Source of the DNA: an uncultured Eubacterium sp.
Lineage (GTDB): Bacteria; Bacillota; Clostridia; Lachnospirales; Lachnospiraceae
NCBI GenBank assembly: GCA_910584595.1
Contig: CAJUBQ010000026.1
Location: 1-53,383 of the forward strand
Reading direction: 5' to 3'
Length of the DNA stretch: 53,383 bases
The stretch's first letter is position 1. Every line of letters begins with the position of its first letter. Below the pieces are notes generated by a model. It worked only from the letters and a program-made list of their open reading frames with translations, made no database searches and was not told the origin of the DNA. The translations under genes and the position numbers were made by a program. This document shows positions 45,172 to 53,383 of the stretch, one piece after another.

Positions 45172-47103
45172 CTATGTGGACACAATATTTCCTGTATACA
45201 GCTGATAGTATTTACCGCGTTCTTCCATCAGTTTATCATGATTTCCGCGTTCAATCACACGTCCCTGTTCCAGTACAATAATACAATCACTGTTTCGTAC
45301 CGTAGACAGACGATGTGCAATAACAAACGTCGTCCTGCCGCGCATCAGCTTATCCATACCATCCTGTACGATTTTCTCTGTTCGCGTATCAATCGAGCTG
45401 GTCGCCTCGTCCAGAATAAGCACCGGAGGGTCTGCGATCGCTGCCCGCGCAATCGCCAACAGCTGGCGCTGCCCCTGACTGAGATTCGCTCCGTCCCCGG
45501 TCAGCATTGTCTGATATCCATCCGGCAAATGTCTGATAAATCCATCTGCGTTTGCCAGCTTTGCAGCTGCCATGACCTCGGTGTCTGTCGCATCCAGCTT
45601 GCCGTAACGAATGTTTTCCATGACAGTTGCCGTAAATAAATGCGTATCCTGCAAAACGATTCCAAGAGAATGCCGCAGATCGTCTTTTTTAATTTTATTA
45701 ATGTTGATACCATCATAGCGGATCTTTCCGTCCTGAATATCATAAAATCGATTAATCAGATTTGTAATCGTCGTCTTTCCTGCTCCGGTAGAGCCGACAA
45801 ACGCAATTTTCTGACCCGGCGTCGCGTACAAATCCACATTATGAAGCACGATTTTTTCCGGCACATAGCCAAAATCTACATCATCAAAAACAACGTCTCC
45901 GGTCAGCTCTGTATAAGTAACCGTACCTTCCTGCTGATGCGGATGCTTCCATGCCCAAAGCCCGGTACGCACACCTCCCGGCGCCTCTGTAATCTTTCCA
46001 TTTTCTTTTTTTGCATTTACAAGCGTGACATATCCCTCGTCTGTTTCCGTCTGTTCATCTAACAGCCGAAATACACGCTCCGCACCTGCGATTGCCATAA
46101 CAACCGCGTTTAACTGCATACTGACCTGATTAATCGGCTGATTAAAGTTTCGGTTAAAGGTTAAAAAGCTGGCCAGTTTGCCAATGGTAAAACCCCCGAT
46201 GCCATTCATAGCCAGAATGCCGCCCACAATTGCGCAAAATACATAGCTGACATTGCCCAGCTGTGCATTGACAGGCATTAAGATATTTGCAAACCGGTTC
46301 GCCTGATAGGCGCTTTCAAACAGCTTATCATTTAACTGTTTAAAATCGTTGATTGACGTTTCTTCATGGCAAAAGACCTTTACTACTTTCTGACCTTCCA
46401 TCATTTCTTCAATATAACCGTTTACCTTGCCCAAATCCTGCTGCTGCGCAAGAAAGTATTTGCTGCTCAATCCCGCCAGCTTTTTCGTCATAAATAACAT
46501 AACCGCAACCATAAATAACGTAAGCGCAGTTAACGGGATGCTTAAATATATCATACTTCCCAATACGCTTATAATAGTAATTACACTATTAAACAGCTGC
46601 GGAATACTTTGGCTGATCATTTGACGCAAAGTATCGATATCATTTGTATATACAGACATAATATCCCCATGGGCATGCGTATCAAAATACCGGATCGGCA
46701 GCTTTTCCATGTGAGAAAACAGATCATTTCTTAAATCCCTCAGCGTGCCCTGACTGACATAGATCATAATCTTTGCCTGTGCATAGCTGGCAATGATTGC
46801 AAAGCCATAATAGATTCCAACACGCGTAATCGCATGAAGCAGATTACTAAAATCCGGTGATTCACTTTCCAAAAGCGGCATAATATATCCATCGATCAGC
46901 TCTTGCATAAATAACGTTCCCTGAACGGATGCAAAAGCTGTATAAATGATACAGGCCATTACGATCACTACCGCAAACGCATATTTACGCATTACATACG
47001 CCATTAACCTGCGGATTATCTTGCCTGGATTTTCCACACGCGGCCCTCTGCCCGGTTTCCCATGTACGCCCGGTCCATGCGCAGGTTTTGCTTTTTCTGC
47101 CAT
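45172..47103 (-). CDS. ABC exporter half, ATP-binding/permease, canonical site
   Basis: A 643-residue half-transporter with about six membrane helices and a C-terminal ATPase. The Walker A is GSTGAGKTT, the signature NLSQGQRQLLAIARA, and the Walker B VLILDEATSSIDTRTE with the catalytic Glu present. Two starts are possible: ATG at 47103 or TTG at 47106; GGAGG precedes both. Its start overlaps the end of the upstream half-transporter, and the two will pair. The cargo (drug, lipid or peptide) is unknown. Confidence 0.93.
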   Translation of the reverse strand: MAEKAKPAHGPGVHGKPGRGPRVENPGKIIRRLMAYVMRKYAFAVVIVMACIIYTAFASVQGTLFMQELIDGYIMPLLESESPDFSNLLHAITRVGIYYGFAIIASYAQAKIMIYVSQGTLRDLRNDLFSHMEKLPIRYFDTHAHGDIMSVYTNDIDTLRQMISQSIPQLFNSVITIISVLGSMIYLSIPLTALTLFMVAVMLFMTKKLAGLSSKYFLAQQQDLGKVNGYIEEMMEGQKVVKVFCHEETSINDFKQLNDKLFESAYQANRFANILMPVNAQLGNVSYVFCAIVGGILAMNGIGGFTIGKLASFLTFNRNFNQPINQVSMQLNAVVMAIAGAERVFRLLDEQTETDEGYVTLVNAKKENGKITEAPGGVRTGLWAWKHPHQQEGTVTYTELTGDVVFDDVDFGYVPEKIVLHNVDLYATPGQKIAFVGSTGAGKTTITNLINRFYDIQDGKIRYDGININKIKKDDLRHSLGIVLQDTHLFTATVMENIRYGKLDATDTEVMAAAKLANADGFIRHLPDGYQTMLTGDGANLSQGQRQLLAIARAAIADPPVLILDEATSSIDTRTEKIVQDGMDKLMRGRTTFVIAHRLSTVRNSDCIIVLEQGRVIERGNHDKLMEERGKYYQLYTGNIVST

Positions 47104-48911
47104 CAATGATCACCTCCGTGTTCGTCAAAATCTCCGCCTCCGCCGGTCTGCGACTCATAGACTTCGCGATAAATCTCATTATTTTGCAGCAGCTGTTCAT
47201 GTGTACCGAATCCATCTACCTTTCCCTGATCCAATACAATAATCCGGTCAGCCTGCTGAACCGAAGAAATACGTTGTGCGATAATCAGCTTCGTCGTTCC
47301 CGGGATTTCCTGTGCAAACGCCTTGCGGATTTTTGCATCCGTAGCAGTATCCACCGCACTGGTAGAATCGTCCAAAATCAATATTTTAGGTTTTTTCAGC
47401 AATGCCCTTGCGATACAAAGACGCTGCTTTTGTCCTCCCGACACATTCGTACCGCCCTGTTCTATATACGTATGATATCCGTCCGGCATTGCTTCGATAA
47501 ATTCATCTGCACAGGCAAGGCGGCACGCCCGTTTACATTCCTCCTCGCTGGCTTTTAAATCGCCCCAGCGCAGATTGTCATAAATCGTACCGGAAAACAA
47601 TACATTTTTCTGCAGTACCACCGATACTTCGTTGCGCAGCGTTTCAATATCATAAGATCTGACATCTTTTCCGCCTACCTTGACGCAGCCTTCTGTCACA
47701 TCATACAATCGGCTGATCAGATTCACCAGACTGGATTTTGAACTTCCGGTGCCACCGATAATCCCAATCGTCTCTCCGGAATGAATCTCCAGATTAATAT
47801 CTGATAATACAAGTCCGCTGCCTGTATCCTGCGTATCCGTACTTTGTGTATCGGCGCCCTGTATCTGTGAACCTCTGCGGTAACAAAAATCTACATGTTC
47901 AAACCGGATACTTCCGTCCGGCACCGAAAAATCAGGCTGCGCGGGATTTTGCAGCGTACTCTTTTCATTTAACACTTCCGCAATACGTCTTGCGCTTGCC
48001 GAACTCATCGTAATCATAACAAACGCCATGGACAGCATCATCAGGCTCATCAGAATATTCATGCAATAAGCCAGCAGACTCATTAAATCCCCTGTCTGCA
48101 ATTCCACTGCATGTGTAGATACGATCAGCTTTGCCCCCAGCCAGCTGATTCCTAAAATACAGCTGAATACGGTAAGCATCATAGCAGGCGCATTATAAGT
48201 TACAATACTTTCCGCTTTTATAAACATCCGATAAAGATTCCCGCATGCTTTTTGAAACTTACTGATTTCATGGTCTTCTCTGACATATGCTTTCACGACT
48301 CGAATTGCCGCGATATTTTCCTGCACACTGGCATTCAGGTCATCGTATTTTTCAAATACCGCGCTAAAATATTTGTATGCGTTCACCGTTATGACTGCCA
48401 GAAATCCGCCCAGTATAATCACGGCTACCAAATAAACCGTCGCCAGTTTCGCCGAGATAAAAAATGACATTACCATTGCAATAATGAGCGAAAACGGTGC
48501 ACGAACACACATACGAAGAATCATCTGATAGGCATTCTGCAGATTCGTCACATCTGTCGTCAGCCTTGTTACAAGTCCTGCCGTAGAATATTTGTCAATA
48601 TTCTCAAAAGAATATCCCTGTATATTTACAAACATCCCCTCGCGCAGATTTTTGGCAAATCCAGCCGAAGCTCTTGCACCGTATTTCCCGCCCATAACAC
48701 CTGCGGTCAGCCCTGCAAACGCAGCGATAATCATAAAAGCTCCCATCAGATATATATGGCCAATATCGCTTTTTTCCACTCCATCATCGATAATGGACGC
48801 CATCAAAAGCGGAATCAGCATTTCCATAATAACCTCAAAAATCATATATACCGGCGTCATGAGAGAGTCTGTTTTAAATTCCCTGATATAAGAAGCCAAT
48901 GTCTTAAGCAA
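47103..48911 (-). CDS. ABC exporter half, ATP-binding/permease, degenerate site
   Basis: A 602-residue partner with about six membrane helices and an ATPase domain. The Walker A reads GGTGSSKSS and the signature NVSGGQKQRLCIARAL. The Walker B is LILDDSTSAVD, where the catalytic Glu is replaced by Asp. Heterodimeric exporters such as BmrCD typically carry one such weak site. The start codon is TTG at 48911, with AGGAAG nine or ten bases before it. It is the first gene of the pair. Confidence 0.92.
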   Translation of the reverse strand: MLKTLASYIREFKTDSLMTPVYMIFEVIMEMLIPLLMASIIDDGVEKSDIGHIYLMGAFMIIAAFAGLTAGVMGGKYGARASAGFAKNLREGMFVNIQGYSFENIDKYSTAGLVTRLTTDVTNLQNAYQMILRMCVRAPFSLIIAMVMSFFISAKLATVYLVAVIILGGFLAVITVNAYKYFSAVFEKYDDLNASVQENIAAIRVVKAYVREDHEISKFQKACGNLYRMFIKAESIVTYNAPAMMLTVFSCILGISWLGAKLIVSTHAVELQTGDLMSLLAYCMNILMSLMMLSMAFVMITMSSASARRIAEVLNEKSTLQNPAQPDFSVPDGSIRFEHVDFCYRRGSQIQGADTQSTDTQDTGSGLVLSDINLEIHSGETIGIIGGTGSSKSSLVNLISRLYDVTEGCVKVGGKDVRSYDIETLRNEVSVVLQKNVLFSGTIYDNLRWGDLKASEEECKRACRLACADEFIEAMPDGYHTYIEQGGTNVSGGQKQRLCIARALLKKPKILILDDSTSAVDTATDAKIRKAFAQEIPGTTKLIIAQRISSVQQADRIIVLDQGKVDGFGTHEQLLQNNEIYREVYESQTGGGGDFDEHGGDH

Positions 48912-48974
48912 TCGGATTCACTTCCTTTCTGCGTTTTATTTCACTTGTTTTCTGATTTCATTTCAGATTGTATT

Positions 48975-49595
48975 TTACATTAACGTTGGTTCTTCCTGTA
49001 TAACCGCCCGAATGGCTCCAAGCAGCTCTTCATATGTCTCATATGCCGCAAACTGCGGATAATCCGCTTTGATCTGCTCTGTACTTTTAAACAAAAACCC
49101 GGCCTGACTCGCCTGAATCATTCCCAGATCATTATAGCTGTCCCCGCTGGCAATCGTATCATACCCAATCGACTGCAGCGCTTTTACCGTCGTGTATTTC
49201 GAGTTTTCCACGCGCATTTGATAGCCGGTAATCTGTCCGTTTGCTCCGACTTCAAGGGAATTGCAAAAAATCGTCGGCCAGCCAAGCTTTTTCATCAATG
49301 GCTTTGCAAACTGTTCAAACGTATCACTGATAATAATGACCTGCGTCATCGACCGCAGTTCATCCAAAAACTCCTTTGCGCCTGCAAGCGGCTCGATCTT
49401 TGCAATCGTATCCTGAATTTCCGTTAATCCAAGACCATGGTCTTTCAATATTTCCAGACGTCCCTTCATCAGCTTATCATAATCCGGCTCATCTCTTGTC
49501 GTCTTCTCTAATTCAGGAATACCGGTTGCTTTTGCAAACGCAATCCAAATTTCCGGTACAAGTACGCCTTCCAGATCCAAACATGTAATATACAT
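48975..49595 (-). CDS. thrH: HAD phosphatase, ThrH-type
   Basis: A 206-residue haloacid-dehalogenase-fold enzyme. The first motif is DLEGVLVPE, in which the usual DxD becomes DLE, a mark of ThrH (phosphoserine phosphatase with homoserine phosphotransferase activity). The later motifs are IISDTFEQF and ASGDSYNDLGM. ThrH can move phosphate from phosphoserine to homoserine, linking serine and threonine synthesis. GGAGG precedes the ATG. It stands between PBP1A and the ABC exporter and need not be linked to either. Confidence 0.9.
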   Translation of the reverse strand: MYITCLDLEGVLVPEIWIAFAKATGIPELEKTTRDEPDYDKLMKGRLEILKDHGLGLTEIQDTIAKIEPLAGAKEFLDELRSMTQVIIISDTFEQFAKPLMKKLGWPTIFCNSLEVGANGQITGYQMRVENSKYTTVKALQSIGYDTIASGDSYNDLGMIQASQAGFLFKSTEQIKADYPQFAAYETYEELLGAIRAVIQEEPTLM

Positions 49596-49746
49596 TTTGC
49601 TACCTCCATCATCATCTGATTTGCTGCTTCCACAAAAAAAGCTGCTCCTCTATTTTGACATAAATTGGAAAGATGTGCAAGCTACTTTCCAATGCAATTG
49701 CAACTGTTTTTTATAAAGCCGTATCGTTCAGATGCCATTGGACTGT

Positions 49747-51846
49747 TTAATTAAAGTCAATCACCCCTGTACCCTGTGTCAGATACAGCATTGCATCTTT
49801 CCATACTCCTGCCGGATATGTCCCGCCATACAGATTATCCAGTGTCTTTGGCGTATCATAGCCGACCCAGACCGAGATCGTATAGTATGGCGTTACTCCG
49901 CAAAACCATCCGTCCTTGCTTCCGTTCGTCGTGCCTGTCTTACCTGCTGCCGGAAGTGCGGAAAACTCGCTCCATTTCATGCTTTTTGCAGTTCCGACGG
50001 TCAGTACGCCTTTTAAAATGTCAAGCATGACCGAACATGCGTCTGCATCATATACCTGTTTTGGTTTTTCTTCTTCGTAGAGTTCTTTGCCATCGCTGTC
50101 CTTTAATGACACAATACAAGTCGGATCCCGATATGCTCCCTGGTTAGCAAGCGTACAATACCCGCCTGCCATCTGCACCGTTGTTGCTCCATACGTCAGC
50201 CCGCCCAATGCAGCTGACAATGTATAATCCTGCGGCACAATTTTATCAAACTTCATATCTGAAATAAAATCCAGCCCATAAGACGGTTTTATGTCATAAA
50301 ACACAGAATATGCCACACCATTTTTACTCTGCTCAACCGCGCTGCGCAGAGACATTGCGGTACCTCTTAAAGCAGAAATGTCTACTCCCGGCTGCTGCGC
50401 CGTTTTTACATCAATATCATATACGGTCGTCTCCGGCGTATATCCAAACATCAGCGCCGGTGTATAAACGGCCAGCGGCTTAAATGTGCTTCCCGGCTGG
50501 CGGTAACTTTGATAAGCGCGGTTTAAGCTGTATACATTATTCAGATTTTCCTGGGAACGACCGCCGACAAGCGCAATTACTTTTCCGGTCATATTGTCAA
50601 TCGCCGTAACTGCTCCCTGCAGCTCATATACATTTGTCTCCGGATTCGTTTGTGTCGCAAACGCCAGATTATTGTCCAACGCCTGCTGCATCGCACGCTG
50701 TGCATCGGAACGCAGACTGGTCGTTATCGTGTAGCCTTTTGCATACAAATTTGTTTTTTCCAGATTGTATGCTGCCTCATAAGATTCCTGATATGCTTTA
50801 TAATCTGCTTCGTCACTGAAATGATAGCGGAACTCAAATCCATGCAGCTTCATCAAATATTCTACCGCACAGTATACGGCATACGTCGTCTCATAATTAT
50901 TAAATTCAGCCACCTGTTTTTCCACTTTCATCTTTTCCTTACATGCTTCCGTATAAGCGCTTTTCGATATATATCCTTCTTCATACATATCTTTTAAAAT
51001 TTTATCTCTGCGCTCTACAGCCCGCTTCGGATGTTTATAGGGATTAAAATATTCCGGCCGGTTTGGTATCGCACACAAGTAAGCGATCTGTGACAATGAC
51101 AGCTCCGACGCACTCTTCCCAAAATATGCTTTTGAAGCTGCTTCTAGACCATAGATGCCATTGCTGAAACATGCCGTATTAATATAAAACTCTATAATAT
51201 CCTGCTTACTGTACTTTCGTGTCAGCCGAATGGATACCATCATTTCTTTGATCTTTCGTATGATAGATCGTTCTCTTGTCAGATAGACGGTACGGGACAA
51301 CTGCTGCGTGATCGTACTTGCGCCTGCCATACTATCTCCTCTGGACATTACAAAATCCAGCCCGACACGTATAATACCTTTCATATCAATCCCGATATTT
51401 CTCCAATAGCTGCGGTCTTCAATTGCTACAAATGCATTGACAGCATGTTTTGGGATTTCCTGATATTTTAAATAACTGGATTTTCCGTTTCCTGACGACA
51501 GCTCCGCCAGCTGCGAACCATCCGCTCCATAAATATACGTAACCTCATCCATACGAAAATCCTCTGCCCTGCTGTTTGCCACAATCTCATCCGCTTCTTT
51601 CGCAAAAGAGCGGTAATCGTCCCCATAACGAACAAACAAAACAATCGATACTGCCGCTGTTAAAATCAATCCGGTCAAAACAAACCATTTGAATATATGC
51701 CATAAATAGTAAAAAAAGTCGCAGAAAAAAGCTCCCATCAGCTGAAATACGTAATTTCCCTTCGATTCCCCTGTCTTTTGATGCGCTTTTTTCACCTGTC
51801 CCAGCATAGACTGACGCTTCTGCTTTTCTTTCTTCTTTTTTCCCAT
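49747..51846 (-). CDS. Class A penicillin-binding protein (PBP1A type)
   Basis: A 699-residue bifunctional peptidoglycan synthase. The short cytoplasmic tail is Lys-rich, followed by one membrane helix (about 50-70). The glycosyltransferase domain shows EDRSYWRNIGID and the GASTITQQLSRTVYL motif. The transpeptidase domain carries the catalytic SxxK as STFK (Ser453), SxN as SKN, and KTGT as GKTGTTNGSKDGWF. It polymerises and cross-links glycan strands on the outside of the membrane, and beta-lactams target it. GGGGG precedes the ATG. It lies 30 bp downstream of the endonuclease IV gene. Confidence 0.96.
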   Translation of the reverse strand: MGKKKKEKQKRQSMLGQVKKAHQKTGESKGNYVFQLMGAFFCDFFYYLWHIFKWFVLTGLILTAAVSIVLFVRYGDDYRSFAKEADEIVANSRAEDFRMDEVTYIYGADGSQLAELSSGNGKSSYLKYQEIPKHAVNAFVAIEDRSYWRNIGIDMKGIIRVGLDFVMSRGDSMAGASTITQQLSRTVYLTRERSIIRKIKEMMVSIRLTRKYSKQDIIEFYINTACFSNGIYGLEAASKAYFGKSASELSLSQIAYLCAIPNRPEYFNPYKHPKRAVERRDKILKDMYEEGYISKSAYTEACKEKMKVEKQVAEFNNYETTYAVYCAVEYLMKLHGFEFRYHFSDEADYKAYQESYEAAYNLEKTNLYAKGYTITTSLRSDAQRAMQQALDNNLAFATQTNPETNVYELQGAVTAIDNMTGKVIALVGGRSQENLNNVYSLNRAYQSYRQPGSTFKPLAVYTPALMFGYTPETTVYDIDVKTAQQPGVDISALRGTAMSLRSAVEQSKNGVAYSVFYDIKPSYGLDFISDMKFDKIVPQDYTLSAALGGLTYGATTVQMAGGYCTLANQGAYRDPTCIVSLKDSDGKELYEEEKPKQVYDADACSVMLDILKGVLTVGTAKSMKWSEFSALPAAGKTGTTNGSKDGWFCGVTPYYTISVWVGYDTPKTLDNLYGGTYPAGVWKDAMLYLTQGTGVIDFN

Positions 51847-51876
51847 CGTCTGACCCCCTGCATCCTGCTTCGAACC

Positions 51877-52734
51877 TTATTTCCTAAGCCTTTCAATCTC
51901 TTCTTTGTAAGGCGGATATTTCTTCTTCGCGTCTTGCGGATCCACAAGATATGGCGTTTCCAGTATTTTAGGAATATCAGCAAAATCCGGATGATGAACG
52001 ATCTGATATATCGCATCAAAACCAATCTCTCCATCTCCGATATTTGCATGACGGTCTTTTGACGCACCACAGGTATTTTTACTGTCATTGATATGAAACA
52101 CCGCGATCTGGTCTTTCCCAATCACTTTGTCAAAACGATCGATCACTCCGTCAAAATCATGGACAATATCATATCCGCTGTCATGCGTATGGCAGGTATC
52201 AAAGCAGACACGCAGCCTGTCGTTGTATACGACACCGTCATAGATAGCTGCCAGCTCTTCAAACGTCCTGCCAATTTCTGTACCTTTTCCTGCCATCGTT
52301 TCTAACGCAATCAGACATTTGGCATCTTTCGTCAATACCTCATTCAGCCCTTTGACAATCTGCGCTGTGCCTGCCTCTACGCCCGCCCCTACATGAGCGC
52401 CTGGATGCAAAATTAAAAGATTGCTGCCCATCGCCAGCGTACGCTCCAATTCTGTAGCAAGAAATTCTACCGCAAGCTCATATGTCTCCGGCTTGACAGT
52501 ATTTCCAAGATTAATAATATAAGGCGCATGGACAACAAAGCTGTCAATGCCGTGTGTTTTCATGTATTCATGTGCCGCTTCGATATTTAAGTCTTTGATT
52601 TCTTTGCGTCGTGTATTTTGAGGAGCTCCAGTATACACCATAAATGTATTTGCACCATAGCCAACCGCCTCTTTTACAGAATTTAAAAACATATCTTTGC
52701 CGCTCATCCCAACATGCGAACCGATTTTCATCAT
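51877..52734 (-). CDS. nfo: Endonuclease IV (AP endonuclease)
   Basis: A 285-residue zinc enzyme that cuts DNA at abasic sites in base-excision repair. The family start MKIGSHVGMSGKDM is followed by zinc-binding His, Glu and Asp residues in VHAPYIINLGN, LLILHPGAHVG, LIALETMAGKG, VCFDTCHTHDSGYD and VFHINDSKN. The ATG at 52734 has AGAGG eight bases before it, and the next ATG (52731) is nearly as likely; the longer TTG form is less so. It lies between an unknown gene and PBP1A on the minus strand. Confidence 0.96.
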   Translation of the reverse strand: MMKIGSHVGMSGKDMFLNSVKEAVGYGANTFMVYTGAPQNTRRKEIKDLNIEAAHEYMKTHGIDSFVVHAPYIINLGNTVKPETYELAVEFLATELERTLAMGSNLLILHPGAHVGAGVEAGTAQIVKGLNEVLTKDAKCLIALETMAGKGTEIGRTFEELAAIYDGVVYNDRLRVCFDTCHTHDSGYDIVHDFDGVIDRFDKVIGKDQIAVFHINDSKNTCGASKDRHANIGDGEIGFDAIYQIVHHPDFADIPKILETPYLVDPQDAKKKYPPYKEEIERLRK

Positions 52735-52767
52735 AAACAAAACCTCTTTTCTTTTTACTCATGATCC

Positions 52768-52789
52768 TAAGGAACTGTATTTAAATAAC
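52768..52789 (-). repeat. Short dispersed motif, copy 2
   Basis: Matches 15289-15310 at 18 of 22 positions in the same orientation, and ends 34 bp upstream of the nfo start. It may be a regulatory site or the edge of a larger dispersed repeat. Confidence 0.4.
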
Positions 52790-52801
52790 CATCTCATAAT
52801 T

Positions 52802-53176
52802 TTAACATTTCCATACATCTTTTAAGCATACGTTTCCAAATAGCTTTTCTTCTGCAAACGCATGTTCCTGCGTCTTTTCGTCCAATACCGCACCGTTAAA
52901 CATTCTCACCGGAAACAAAATCAATTGCCTGACGCCATGATTCACATTCACGCAAGTCAGCAAATCGTCCTCTTCATCATGCACACGTGCCAGCACATAA
53001 TAATGCATGTCTTCACCTTTGACATAATAATGCGCCAATACGGGAAGACTTCCTATCTCCGCAGCTTCCCAGTTTATCTCATACTCATTCATATTACGTT
53101 CAAAAATATGATCCACTGCATCAGCGTCCGCCTGACTGAAACGGGCCAATTCTTTTTCTGTAATTAATTCTTCCAT
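52802..53176 (-). CDS. Hypothetical protein, 124 aa
   Basis: A small, acidic, soluble protein with no signal peptide or membrane helix. It contains a beta-rich middle (HYYVKGEDMHYYVLARVHDEED in outline) and a C-terminal Cys pair. I do not recognise the family. CAGGAG precedes the ATG, and a 17-bp-spaced promoter lies upstream. It may lead the nfo-PBP1A set, as the gaps are short. The right terminal repeat begins 106 bp before its ATG. Confidence 0.75.
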   Translation of the reverse strand: MEELITEKELARFSQADADAVDHIFERNMNEYEINWEAAEIGSLPVLAHYYVKGEDMHYYVLARVHDEEDDLLTCVNVNHGVRQLILFPVRMFNGAVLDEKTQEHAFAEEKLFGNVCLKDVWKC

Positions 53177-53215
53177 TTTTTTCTCCTGTTTTTTCTGTTG
53201 AAGTTTTTATAATAT

Positions 53216-53244
53216 AGTATAACGAAGCCAGCCATTTTTTACAA
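53216..53244 (-). promoter_or_regulatory. Predicted promoter of the 124-aa gene
   Basis: On the minus strand TTGTAA (53239-53244) and TATACT (53216-53221) with a 17-bp spacer, 40 bp before the ATG. The terminal repeat ends 38 bp further upstream. Confidence 0.6.
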
Positions 53245-53281
53245 CAAAAAAAGAAATCTTTCACTGTGGCCAAAGTAAAAA

Positions 53282-53377
53282 CGTTACTTTTCACGGGGTG
53301 GGGCAAGTAATAAAGCAACAGTTTAGATAAAGTGTTGCTTTTGGGCCTCCCGGACGCCGGATGAGGGAATCGGCCCT
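53282..53377 (-). repeat. Terminal dispersed repeat, right copy
   Basis: Reverse complement of 55-149 at about 93 percent identity. Read on the minus strand it carries the same two palindromes: GGGCC facing GGCCC, and AAAGCAACA facing TGTTGCTTT, here with all nine pairs canonical. It lies upstream of the 124-aa gene in the same relative orientation and distance as the left copy does to fhs. Confidence 0.85.
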
Positions 53378-53383
53378 GTCTCA

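Noticed and set aside
55..53377. Composite transposon bounded by the terminal repeats
   Set aside because: The repeats are intergenic and non-coding, there is no transposase, and the interior is mostly ordinary housekeeping genes.

Overview
The window looks like chromosomal DNA from a spore-forming, Gram-positive gut Clostridia, most likely a Lachnospiraceae member and possibly Blautia-like. The grounds are Shine-Dalgarno sites of the AGGAGG type, a GerA/GerB/GerC germination operon, formate-tetrahydrofolate ligase, PyrK-type dihydroorotate dehydrogenase, and sugar ABC/AraC loci. The genus is a guess. I saw no rRNA, tRNA, CRISPR array, phage or transposase.

Layout. 1-5.2 kb: fhs, an L,D-transpeptidase and an AI-2E-family permease. 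5.3-6.5 kb: a small islet of orphan or decayed genes (a DUF4143-type ATPase remnant, an unknown 239-aa protein, a tiny secreted peptide). 6.6-13.1 kb: an alpha-galactosidase locus (GH36 enzyme, two permeases, binding lipoprotein) with a divergent AraC regulator. 13.2-15.3 kb: an iron-containing alcohol dehydrogenase and a Glu-rich tandem-repeat protein. 15.4-21.8 kb: a minus-strand run of MoxR ATPase, DUF58, transglutaminase, BlaI-type repressor and M56 peptidase. 21.8-29.4 kb: pyrC-pyrF-pyrK-pyrD, a TPR lipoprotein, asnS and an FKBP-like lipoprotein. 29.6-32.5 kb: a small membrane protein, two very small membrane ORFs, a short KdpD-like kinase and a broken kdpE. 32.5-38.4 kb: a DUF1934 gene with an upstream mini-ORF, and a large secreted GH26 mannanase with a frameshift. 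38.5-42.3 kb: gerA-gerB-gerC. 42.5-53.2 kb: a phosphoesterase, a ParB-like/BMP fusion, a heterodimeric ABC exporter, ThrH, PBP1A, endonuclease IV and an unknown small gene.

Two copies of a ~95-bp palindromic repeat sit at the two ends of the window in inverted orientation. Each lies 38-39 bp before a promoter and just over 100 bp before a start codon. The window may simply be a contig bounded by a dispersed repeat, but the matched spacing deserves a check.

No complete, obviously new system stands out. The best leads are the terminal repeats, the intracellular ParB-like/BMP fusion, the BlaI/M56 pair attached to a MoxR-DUF58-transglutaminase operon, the mini-ORFs beside the decaying KdpDE pair, and the frameshifted mannanase.
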